From Apostichopus japonicus (taxonomy: Eukaryota; Echinodermata; Holothuroidea; Aspidochirotida; Stichopodidae): a stretch of DNA of 64,000 nucleotides. Under the pieces are notes generated by a model that was given only the letters and a program-made list of their open reading frames with translations, was not told the DNA's origin and made no database searches. Location: NCBI RefSeq assembly GCF_037975245.1, contig NC_092577.1, positions 20,086,898 to 20,150,897 on the forward strand. The letters are read 5' to 3'. A program made the position numbers and the translations under genes. Below, one piece after another: positions 1 to 12,300 of the stretch. Numbering within the stretch: the first letter of the stretch is position 1; the number at the start of each line of letters is the position of its first letter.

Positions 1-261
1 AAATACGCTACAAAATATTTCAATAATATTATTACATGACAAAAACCCTTTCAATATCAAAAAATTATTGTAACTGATTTCTAGTAGTTAATGTATTGAA
101 TCATCTGTTTGTATAGGTCATGTCAGTCCCATCAGTTTTGCTGTTCTTACCATTAATACAAAGTATCTTAGACATATATTATGTACTGCATGTTGCCCCT
201 ATTTTCAGTTTGAAAGTACCAGCATCTAGGGTACTCTATATGTGTGCACAATATTTATTAC

Positions 262-385
262 CTTGCCCCTGACCTCCATTACATCCTGTTCAAGTAGTAG
301 TCTTCTTTCAAAATCTGTTAAATCGCCAGTAATGGCTTCGGTAACTTCATCGGTGCCCGACTTTCGAGCGAAGTATTTGGCAGCT
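262..385 (-). CDS. Recombinase-like gene, internal exon after RI box
   Basis: Reverse-strand exon with acceptor TTTACTTCACAG before base 385 and donor GTAATA after base 262. It is open in the phase required by the preceding exon (one base completes a Lys codon) and encodes about 41 residues ending EVRGK. In the second recombinase-like gene of this window, the sequence after the arginine box likewise runs into a VRGKRG segment, so the exon continues the recombinase domain. The catalytic RxxH, GH and Tyr boxes must lie left of base 1. Confidence 0.7.
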
Positions 386-3300
386 CTGTGAAGTAAATTT
401 GACATTTCCTCATTAATTGATGTCCATTACTTTGAAAAAGAAGTTATAGTATAATATCATGTAATGCCTGAGTTCAATCAAGAACTCTCTACTTGCAAGC
501 CAGAATGCTTAATATCCTTTTCAGCTAATAAATGAATAAACTGATCACAATAATATGGAGGGTATTAGAGAATTAGGAAAGCAGCAGAAATGTGGTTGGC
601 TGACCAGTGCCATGTTGTATTGACATTCCTGCAAAATGCACAAATGATCCCACTTCAGAGGCATAATTATGCTATAATTTAGCCTAGGCATCTTTGATAT
701 CCCTCCGAACATAAACATGCACCTAATCCAGGGAATCTTGCTAGAATGTATTGCTTATAGCCACCAACTATGATATTTGCCTACTTACATTACACACTCC
801 AGGTCTGGGGTTATTCTATTTTTCAAAGCCAATCAAACCTGATTTAAATGGTTGTTTTAAATGATTGTGAGAACTCAAAAACTAATGGTGACCCAACAGG
901 GGAGTGGGTTGCATGCTTTCTTTTGTCATATTAATACTCTGAGAGATACATAACCAGTCATGGTTCAGCACCCAGCTAGATGGCAGTTCAACCTCATACT
1001 TGACACAAGTATACAAATACATAGGAGTGCAAATTAATGATACTTGTTTAAGCAGAAACATGTATGCAAATCTTAAGAAACACCAGATGAATGTCTTACT
1101 CAGTCGTACATAACTTTACATGATTGAAATAAGGCCTTTGTAAATGGAAGACCAGATTCATATTTGATGACTTTAACCAGGGCACCATTATGAATTACAG
1201 TAACCAATAACCCATTTGAAATTCACTCACTTTATTGCTTGGACATCTCCGGGTCTTCTGCGGTTGTAACTAATGAGGGCTGCCAGGGCCACGATTACCA
1301 CTTTTCTGAAGTTGGCATAGGACATGTCTTCAAAGTTACAAGAAACTGCCTCATTAGTCAGGTACTTGCTGAATGCCACCACATCACTTGGGAGAGGAAC
1401 AGGCTTGTTCTCCACTCTTCTTCTCTCTTCCAGTACAACCCGTTCCAGTTTGGTTGTCCATTGAATGGACATGAGCTGCAGAAAATCTTGGGCTGCCTCC
1501 TTTTTGTCTTTGCTGTGACTTTCAATGGCCTTCCCTAGTTTGATGTTGGCCAATCTTTTTATGTCAAATGACAACTTGAGGGCATTTGATGGTGCCTTCA
1601 AGTTCTCCTCATCATGAGCATCTTGACCAGCTACTTTGAGAGTTGCACGGACAAAATGACTGAAATATGCAGGATCTACGTAGTCCTCCATGTCATTACC
1701 TGTGTTTGGTGTCACCATGCCTCTAAGTGCCACAAGTAATCTGCTTGAAAGACGCATGGCTGCCGAAACATAGTATTTTCGCATGAGCCGGTTCCCAAGA
1801 TTTCTCAGCAGCCACTCATTCCCAAGAGTTACAATTAAGGGGTCAGTCATCGCAAGTTTGCCGATTGCATCGTTTCGCATAATCGGAAAGACTTCCTTCA
1901 CAATGTTGCTACTTGCCTCACCATTTAGTCTTCCGGCTATAATAGCACTCTGGATGATTAGGTTCCCTTTCGTTTGATTGATACCTTTCTCACTACCAAC
2001 AATGCAATTTACCTGGTGTCTAGCAATAACGACCAGTTTGAGCCATTCAAGGCATGATGGGCAAGGCCCATACTCAGCAAATCTGAAAGCGTTGTTTTCT
2101 GATACTCTCCTTGCCACAATAACCTCACCATGTTTCTTTTCCAGGACTCTTCTATTGTGTTTATTATCACCTCTGTTCCTCAAAATGGCGATAAGCTTTT
2201 TTCTTGCTCTCATCTTTTGTTCCTTGGTATCAGCACTGTCTTTAGAGGACACTATTATCTGACTAATCTCCATCACTTCAGGTTCATTCTCATGCATTTT
2301 ACCAAGAAGGTGTTGGGAAAAGTTGGTGTAAAGTTCATTACAACCAAAGGGGCAGCAATGTCTTGCATTGTAAACCCTGTCACACTTTTTGGCTTTCCCA
2401 GCTTTTGTACTTTTTGAAGCGACCACTCTCCTTACATATATGCGATTATTGTCTTCGTCACGGATGATTTCATCTTCATCTTCATCAGTAGTGTCACTGT
2501 CATCCTTACTATTAGTGGTATCAGGAACATCAGAAATGTGCACATTGTTGAGATACTCTAGTTTCTCAACCCTCAGAGGAATGTCAACACTGCCCACTTG
2601 TGGTACTTCAACGGAGCCCTCACTCAGGCTATCACTCACTATCTCTTCGTCCTCCTTCTCTGGGACATATTCTGATCCACTGTCACTGCTAGCATTGTCT
2701 AAAATAAGAAAGAAGTAAAAACAATAAAATTCTAGAGTTCATGGTTTCTAGTAGAACTTACTTAGTTAACAGCATTTAAAATATTCAATATATCACTCTG
2801 CCACACCTCTGTCATTGAGGAAATGCAGCTGTTCCAAACTTACATCGGGATTGCGAAGGGGTGGGTTGTTAAACCAATGGGAACACAAAGTGTTATCCAA
2901 AATACATGATAAATTAATAGTGCAAGTGAACAAGCAATATCACATACTCTTACTGGTGATAAACAGAACAATCTAAATATTTGAAAGCAGTTCATGGCCT
3001 GAAGCAATGATATTTGCATCCTAAAAGCATTCAATCAATTGCCAGTTGCTGTGATAGAAAATAAAGCACCTGGGAAGGAGTGAAGCAGTGTATAATATGT
3101 ATTTATACCAATGTATGTAAATAAGATCACTACTTTAGGTTATATTCAAGATGTGCAATCTACCAAACTTATATAATACAAGAGACTGTCAATATTACAT
3201 TCATCTTGTCAAGTGTATTAAACAAAACTGACATTCGAACACAGGCTCATTTCAATGATAACAAAAAGCACACCATGTCAGAGTGCAGTTATTAAAGTTT

Positions 3301-6300
3301 TATATATCTAGCTATTAAGCTATATAAGCTATATAAGCTATTAAGTGTACATTGCACATGCAATTGACAACACTATTATTTGTGTCATCCTAGTTCAAAT
3401 TACCTGAGTCATCAACATCGCTGTTATTTCCTACTGCGCCAGATGATCTCTGTGAACATTCGGAATTGGGAGTTTCCATCACTATGAGAAAAAAACAAGA
3501 ACATATTCAGGTAGCTAGAAGCATTTAAACTTCTCAATGCATTCACAATTCTGTGAATTAAGCATTTATCCAGTTAAGGCTGATCATGCAGTTACACATT
3601 ACATACAATGGGGTTGCCATATCACTGTGGGGTTTACTAAGGGGTTATATTTACTAAATGAGTAGAAATTAACTGCATGTATCTACTTTCATTGGCACCT
3701 TCTTCCTTGAGAAATTGAATCCCCACAGACACTCATTTCTGGGGTAATTGTTTCCAAACATTGAGATTCTTATTATTTCGCATAAATCAGCTTGTGTGTA
3801 TACCACTGCGGGGTTATTGCTGTACAAAAGGGCCAAGCTTTGGTCCTAGATTTACATCCAGCATTGAAATACTGAATGATCATGATGTTGTGTACAATAA
3901 ACCCCAATGTCTTCATCATTCTGCAAAGAGACACTGTTTTGATCAATCCGAGATTGCAATTTAAAGATAAACAACCAATCATGTGGATTTTAACCGTTCT
4001 TACAGTTTCAATTAAGACCACTAACATTAACAAGATACACCTAAAGTCTTGAAGATTGATTGCTTTCTCTGGAGTGAAAACAAAGAGACTTTGGGATAAA
4101 CACATCTTGGTTCATTGTTCCAACATGAATAGAATTAATGGACCAATATCTACATAACAATAGAACAGCTACCTCTATAATGTACCAAATATCCAAAACA
4201 AGCTTAGATTGCTCGTATTTATGTCGTCACAAAGACAATGGACAACAGCACTTTTTGTGTCTCTCCTTGTTGAAATTACCTTTACTATTGACATCATTGT
4301 TCATTTCTTTTGTACTTGGAGGTCTCCCTGACAATTCGCCATCTAGGGTTGCGAAATACGAAGAAAATATTCATTTTCCGTGTTAAGGCTGGTCATGCAT
4401 TTAAACATTACACACAATGGGGTTACATTATCATGTCACTGTCGGGTTTATTGATGTTCTACATATTCACCAAATGAGAACAATTCACTGTTTCTATTTC
4501 GCTGCCACATTCTTTCTAAATGAAATACAGCCACACAGACACTTTTTTCCGATGTATTTGGTTCAAGAAATTGAGCATTATATTATCTCACACATTGGAT
4601 ATCAGCTTGTGTGTACACTACTGCGGGGTTATACTGCATTGCTTGATTGTTAGAATATAAATGAATTAATCCTCCGTGTAACCTCTCTGGACCACTATCT
4701 ACATGACTATAGGAGACTTACCTACATAATGTATCAATGATCCCAAACAAACTACAAGCTATTAGGTGTACATTGCACATGCAACTGACAACACTAGTTG
4801 GCAGTTGGCTTTCGTGGAGTGCGGACGTGTTTTCGCTCTCGCTCTTCATCTGTTACAGCTGTTATTGTACTGTGCTGTGCTATACTTCCCGCCAGACGGG
4901 TGTGATAGCTTGTGTTCGTGTGTTTTCCTCAGTTCGTATATCGTTTGTTGTTTCACTATCCTGTCTTTTGTTTGTTTTGTGTTACTCCCCTGTGGCCTAG
5001 CCACCTTCGGTATCATGGCATCGCGCCGTGATTCTCGGATAGTTAAGTTGTCGTTCACCGGTGAACAAGCTGTTCCACCGGTGCAAGTTTTTAGTATTTT
5101 GAAGAGCAAGGGTGTTGTTGTGCCTGGAGAGGTTGATGCTTTGCAAGCTCTCCAGGGTCGTAATACGTACGATTTACGTTTTACCAGTGACGTGGCCCGT
5201 CAGAAAGGTGTCACGTTGCTGAGTAACGTCGAGGGGATGACAGTTACTCCATACGAGCGATCCGTATGGGTAACTATCATCCACGTAGGACTAGAGGTGC
5301 GGCAGGAACTTGTCGTAACGGTTTTGGGTCGGTTCGGGGCTGTCAAGGCTGCCAAAATGTGCTCCTATGCACAAGCCCCTGGGGTGTTGAACGGGCACCG
5401 ACAGGTTCGGATCGACCTGAAACAGGACATAGCAGGGCATAAAGCCCACGTGCGGTATCCCGGTCAGCCCCGTACCTGCTTCAGGTGTGGGGAGACCGGG
5501 CACGAAGCCAAGGGCTGCCCAAACAAGAAATGTGGGCGCTGCCTTCGTCTTGGGCATGATAGCACCGCTTGCCCAAACGAGGTTGTGTGCTCACTATGTG
5601 GGAAGGAGGGACATGTCTTTCGAGCTTGTCCCTCCTCTTATGTCTCTAGGACTAAGAGTGGGGGTAAGTCAAGTTCCGATGCACCTACTACTTCACGAGA
5701 GGAGGGGGAATCTGGTGGGATTTTACCCTCCCCTGCACCTGGTTCACCCTCCCCCGTCGTTGCAGACCCCAACCCCGTGCCCGCACCGAGAAAGTCTCCA
5801 CCAGCTTCCCCCATCAACTCGTCCAGTTCCGTCCCCAGTCCGCCGCCGGTATCGCCAGATCCGGAGGCTTTGTCTGACGGAGAATCGGTGGTCATCGATT
5901 CTCCGGAGGTTCTGTCTGACAGCGACTCCGGTGAATCGGTGATCAGCGAGCCGAAACGTGCCACTGGGACGAGCTGGTACGACGAAATGGGGGAACCCTC
6001 TCTTAAAAGGTCGGCTTCAAGTGACGACTCGGACGACGATATGTCGTCAAGGGCGCGCTTGAAGCTTACGGAATCGTCGTCTTCGTAGTTTTGCCCCACT
6101 GCCCTCTCATGGCCCATACACTTTCAGTTGCCACTTTGAACGTCAATGGCATGAGGGATCATCGCAAGCGCAGTCGCATTTTCCAATATTGTAAATCAAT
6201 GGAGGTCGACTGCGTTTGCCTGCAAGAAACACATATTTTGGAAGAAGATGTCCCTCTATGGGCTTATGAGTGGGGTGGTGAGCTGCATGCTTCGTTTGGT

Positions 6301-9300
6301 TCGTCTTCATCCTGTGGCACTGTCATCCTTCTGTCAGCTCGTCAGGCGGGTTGTGCCACTAGGGTGGAGACGGATCACGAGGGCCGATTGGTTTGCATTC
6401 TATTCAAGTATCCACAGGGTAACATCGCCATTTGCAATGTGTATGCTCCCAATCGGCCTTCTGCTAGACGAGATTTTTTTAACACGCTGCCTTCCTTTGT
6501 TCCTGGTAGTGCGCCGTGTGTCATGGTCGGAGACTTTAACTGTGTCCCAGACTCGGGTCTTGACAGACTCGGAACTTCTGTGTCTGCAAGTCCCGACGCT
6601 GGGATCACAGAATTGGACAGATTCACTTCGGCACACCTTTTAGCCGATGTCTGGAGGCATATGCACCCGTGTAGTACGGGGTATACGTGGGTGAGGCCTA
6701 ACGGAGAAGATGCCTCCAGGATAGATCGAGTGTATGCGCCCGTAAGTTTTACATTTTCGGGTTGCGAGACGCTCAGCTGTCCGCTCTCTGACCATGACAC
6801 TGTAGTAGCACGTTTTGTTTTGCCTTCCATTTTCCCCATCGGGCGGGGCCTATGGAAGCTTAACTGTCGGATTCTTGGCGAGGCAGAGTTCCGCCAGGGT
6901 TTCGAGACCAGGTACAAAGGATGGCAAACATTGAAGCCGGCCTTTGCTTCTACATCCCAATGGTGGGATGAGGTCAAGTTGCGCATCAAACGCTACGCAA
7001 TTCAGTATTGCGTGACCCGCGCACGGCGTCGAAGAGAAAAATTCTCGAAGCTGTGCGCGGAGGTGAAGTTTGGCGACCCTTCGGCAGTCATCGCTTTGCA
7101 GACTTATCTCGATGAAAAGTACCACGGTGCCCGCGTCAGGGCCCGTGTCGAAGCGGTGGAAGCCGAGGAGCGCCCTTCACTGAGGTTTTACCAGTCCGTT
7201 AGCTCATCGGCAGGTGACAGACGCGTCCCGTCTGTACGCGCTACTGATGGGACCGTGGTTAGTGACCCTCACGGCATTGTCCGCGTATATAAAGAGTACT
7301 ATTCGAGTTTGTTTACGCGTGGCAATGTCGACTTGTCGGCACAGGCTGATTTATTGAGGGGAATCTCAAAAACCGTTCCCCACGATGTCAATGATATTTT
7401 GGGGGGCGAAATAACCACTGTTGAGCTTTGGAAGGCGCTTTCGAAGATGAAGAATGGCAAGTCCCCGGGTTCGGACGGGCTTCCGAGGGAGTTCTACCGA
7501 ACCTTCTGGGCAATAATAGGACCCGACATCAGAGCCGTCTTCGAGGACGCCTTCCAAAACGGACTGTTAAACCAAAGTCAACGTCTGGGCATGATTACTT
7601 TGCTGCCCAAGTCTGGGGACCCCTTGGATCCCCGTAACAAGCGTCCGATCACCTTGTTAAATGTGGACTACAAGTTGCTGGCTAAGGCTTTGTGCAACCG
7701 CCTTGCACTGGCTATGCCGCATCTTGTGGGTGATCTCCAGACTTGTGCAGTGAAGGGTCATTGCATCCAGCAGAACTTGTGGTTGATGCGCGACTTGACC
7801 GACTTTGTTATTGAGCGTGATCTGCCATGTGCATTGGTGTCTCTGGACCAGCAGAAGGCCTTTGACATGGTGGATCGCGGTTTTTTAATGAATGTATTGG
7901 AGACGTTTCAGTTGCACCCAAATTTTCGTAATTGGATTTCTGTTTTGTATGAAGAAAGTTTCAGTTCTGTTATCGTAAATGGGTTTTGTTCGGAGGTTTT
8001 TAACGTAGAGAGGGGGGTGCGCCAGGGGTGCCCTCTGTCTCCATTACTTTATGTTTTGTTTAGCGAGTCCCTCTCTCGTCTTTTGGAAAGGGACTCCAGA
8101 CTTGTTCCATTCGTTGTGCCAGGGGGTGCCAAAGTGAAATGCGCTCAATATGCAGATGACGTGACATGTGTTGTTTCGAGTCTGGGCTCCTTTCGCGCAC
8201 TCTCGCAGGATTTATCTATTTTTGAGAGAGCTACCGGGGCGAAGTTGAATCCAGAAAAGACAAAGGGCCTTCGTCTTGGTAGCTGGAGATACAGAGACTT
8301 ACCATTCGGTGCGTCGTGGTCGGATCAGAATATCAAAATTAATGGTATATGGTTCGGCTACGATGCACCTGGTGATGTCACCTGGAGCGAGAGGGCTGAG
8401 GTATTTGAGAGCAGGCTCGAAACCTTTGGCACCCGCTGGCTTTCGATCCTAGGGAAAGTCACCGTAGTTAATCGTTTTGTTTCGCCCATCTTGTGGTACC
8501 CGGGCGCGGTGTATCCAATTCCGCGTCGCGTCCTGGTGCGGTTGGAGAGAGCGATATTTTCATTTATTTGGTCGGGTGGTACAGAGCTTGTCAAAAGGGC
8601 GGTAATGTACCAAAAACTGGAGAAGGGTGGGTTAGGGGTGGTTCATCTGGGAAGTAAGTTAACTTGTTTGTTATTTAAGCAGTTGTTTGTAGCGGTAACT
8701 GACCCAGGGTTGCCTTCTTCATATTTTGTACGTTTTTGGGGCGGTTTGCACCTGCGTCGATGGGTCCCGGCGCTGTTTAGCAACAGAGAACCGAATAGTA
8801 GTACTCCAAACAGTGTGGTGCGTGTCATTTGCTCCGCTTTGATTGAGTTGCCCCCTGTTGACCTGTCACAGCCGGCCCTCGTTCACAGTTCGTTGCGGGA
8901 TAGGGCCTTGAATGCAATTTTTGTACAGGGACGTCATCCTGTCGAAGTATGGCGTTCGGTGCATTCAGGGCTGAATGGTTGCAGGCTCCGTGACCTTGCA
9001 TGGAGAATTGCACACGGTGCCTTGGTGACCAATCTGAAAAGGTATCACTGGCGATTGGGTGATGGACTGTGCCCGAGGACCGGCTGTGACAGCTTAGAGA
9101 GTACTGCCCATGTTTTTTGGCATTGCCCCTTTGTTTTGAACTTGTGGGAGTGGTTTCAGTCCTGGACCGACCGTTTAACGGGAGACCGTTCCTGGTCGGT
9201 AGGACAGGGTTTTGTTTTGTATGGATTAGATCCTCCAGTTTGTTCCGTTGCTGTGTTGCAGCGTATTATTTATGTTTGTTCTGTTGTAAAAAAACTTATT

Positions 9301-12300
9301 TGGAGGAATAGATGTGATGTTGTTTTAGGGAGAAATTTGCCAGTTGGCAGGCAGTCCTGGAGGCGGTGAAGTCTGACATTCGCCTTCAGGTCGAAGGCGA
9401 TTTTCGCCGTTTATCTAGGGCTGCCTTTTTTGGACGGTGGTGTGCTGGGGAAGGGTGTTTTGTTTCGCTGCGTGCTGGTCGTCCTTTTGTAGTTTTTTAA
9501 TATTTCAGTGGGGGGTTGGGCGTTTTGTCTCTGCAGGTCGGTGAGCGTATGTACTCTTTTTGGCTCGCTTGACCTGAGGTTCGTTTGTAAGAATGGGATG
9601 GTTTGGTAGTGCCGTTTGGCCGTGACGTTTTGTATCCCGTATGACGGGTCACGTAAAAAGTACTATTATTTGTCATCCTAGTTCAAATTACCTAAGTCAT
9701 CAACATCGCTGTTATTTCCTACTGCACCAGATGATCTCTGTGAACATTCGGAATTGGGAGTTTCCATCACTATGAGAAAAAAACAAGAACATATTCAGGT
9801 AGCTAGTAGTATGAAGTGCCATATGTGACAATATTATATACCATATATATTGATTATAACGAGGAATATATGTTGGTTATGCAGTAATATTTATGACTTA
9901 TGTGTGTTCTTCATATATATATATACGTTATGCATAACCTATATATAACGCATATCATATATATATCGCATAACATATATATATTGTTCGTTATAACCTT
10001 TATATATTTTATACTATTTTGTCATGTTCGGCGCGGTAATATATATAGATTATAAAAGTCTGAGTGACACGCGCGAGTGGGAGGAGCTTAATTTCCTTGA
10101 TTATTTGAACATTCGCGCCGCATAAAGCCTAGGTACATGTCAATGTGTTCAACAAGTGATGGATCTTCAACAAATGTCCTCATGAACGACCCTGTACCAC
10201 AGATAACCCAGACTGCCAGGTATGATTGTGGATGAACACCGGCTTTTCAGCCTTCTCTTCACGACCAAGTGCTCAGATGATAACGAGACAGGCGTGAACC
10301 CATCCTGCTCCCTGGACCGCCATTTAACGTCCCCATCCCATGGACGTGAGAGTACCCCATACTGCGACCACTTTTGTCAAAGTCTGGGGAGGTTGAAGCA
10401 ACTTGCCCGTCACCACTGTGCAACAGCCGTGCCGAACAACCTGAAGCGGAGAACCCCCATTAATTAACAACTGCAGCACATTCAAATTAACTTTGGATTG
10501 TTGGCAATCATGTGTTTTATCAGCTTTTATCAATTCCCAAAATGGCCAGCACTGTTCAAGTTATTCCCTATACAGTGTTCTCCATGAAGGGTTTTTGGGT
10601 GGTCGCATGCCACCCAAGTGAAAATTGCTGCACCCGCCCGGGCCCCCCTGAAAATAGCTGCCGCCCCTCTTAAAAAATCCCTCCCCTCTAGACAATCTCA
10701 AAATGTCACATTTTGCATTTATCTTTGTTTATGTCATTGCCCAAACATTTGGCAGTCAAAATGTGTGCAAAAAGTACATACATGTATGTATAGTTTAACT
10801 ACAGGTATTAGTATTCATTGAATTACAAATCCTTATTTCTATTTAGGTTTTGCTTGACCATGCCACAGTTGGAAGAACATTATCAAGTTCTTGGATCTTG
10901 GAAACAAGTGGCCTCAAACACTGAATATATCATATAGAACCGTTCTTCGAAGAAGACATGAGTTCCAGATGCCTACACACCTTGGAAGCGGCTATAGTCA
11001 AATCACAGATGATGATCTTGATGCACTAGTGCAAAGCATATTACAAATCTCACGAGATGCAGGTAAAGTCCAAATGTAATCTATGTAATGTGACAGTACA
11101 AAATGTGACAGTACTCTTCAGTTTTATTAAGCATTTCATTTGAAAATGTTTTATCACCTATAGTAACCATTTCAGTTGAAAATGTTTGTATTGACCACTT
11201 AGTTTGATTCAATTCAAACTAAGGGGGTTGATCAGAGAAATATACATAATACATTGTCTATTACACATGAAGACCTTGTTTTATCATGAACTTCCCCTTT
11301 AAGATAAGGAATCAGTGACAGTTGGTACTCATGTTCTGATTAAAGTACTGTACTGTACTGTACTGTACTGTACTACTGTCTGTACTGTACTGTACTACTG
11401 TCTGTACTGTACTGTACTAAAGTACTGTACTGTACTACTGTCAAATTGTAGGGAACTGTATAAGTTCTTTTTACTGATTTTTTTTATAATAAATGTTTTA
11501 TTTGTGATCGCAATTAGTGACATGCAAACTACTGTATACCTTACGCTAGGCCTATAGACACTGACGTTAACTACTGTACACAAACTCACAAAGCCACATG
11601 ATGATTTGGTCATTTGAATTTTTACTTGCTCAAGTCATAGAAAAAACATAGATTGGGGAAATTCCCGAGTGCAATGTAAATTTTGTTATAGTGTACATGT
11701 AGGTTAAATATTGTGTATGTTAATGGATGAGTGATCTAAAGCCAAATATCTGCCCAAATGGAATTCAAGACTCTTTTTTTTTCAGATATATTTTCCTTCA
11801 TTCTATGTATTATCCATCAAGTTGATAGGATGCTAAAACGAAAAAGAGAAAGACAAAACAGTGTTTGCATTGCGGCAGTGTTTGTATTTGTCGGGCCACA
11901 TTTAGTGTGATTTGGTAAAGTTACCGAGCTATCGCTATGTTTAAGATAACGTTGTTATAGATATTGAATACTGTATGTGAAAAAATGGCAGTTGAATTTT
12001 TACGGCAAATGGATGAAGTAAAATTTACTCACAGATGAACTGTTTGTATCAAATTGCTTGCGATATCGGTAGGGTGTTATCAGCAATTGACAAAAATTTC
12101 ACAGATACCGATATGAGGCAGATAATGACAATATCAATCGTTACCGATACTGTATACTGATAATCGGCCCAACACTATTCCAGAGTGCATTTTGTGTGCT
12201 TGTTGATTAACACCAGACTGATGCAAGGATAAGGAAGAACAATCATACAGTCTTACACTACTGAAAGTATAACTGACCAAAGAAAACTATTGAAACTAAA

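Larger units (their letters stand above)
4797..9661 (+). mobile_element. Near-complete Tx1/L1-like LINE retrotransposon
   Basis: Non-LTR retrotransposon with about 218 bp of 5' UTR, ORF1 with CCHC knuckles, ORF2 with endonuclease and reverse transcriptase, and a 3' end finishing CACGTAAAAAGT with no poly(A). The 3' boundary is fixed by the second copy at 48 kb, which ends in the same bases. The flanks carry a short ACTA duplication (4793-4796 and 9662-9665), and the same flanking text is continuous at about 3371-3382. Inserted in an intron of the SET-recombinase gene, antisense to it. GC content and codon use differ clearly from the AT-rich surroundings, as expected for a recent insertion. 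Clade assignment (Tx1-like rather than another L1-group clade) is inference. Confidence 0.9.

Noticed and set aside
1239-2718. Plus-strand ORFs opposite the zinc-finger/recombinase exon
   Set aside because: They overlap a longer minus-strand exon with motifs, splice borders and a paralogue.
3761-4105. ORFs on both strands repeated at 47098-47328
   Set aside because: They recur only because the intron segment is duplicated; they have no motifs and lie within introns.
6375-6989. Minus-strand ORFs inside the LINE
   Set aside because: They are shadows of ORF2, which has clear endonuclease and reverse-transcriptase motifs on plus. The same applies to 5638-6117 and other antisense frames there.
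10222-10467. Plus ORF near the left TIR
   Set aside because: It begins inside the proposed first integrase intron just after the donor at 10220, and shows no family features.
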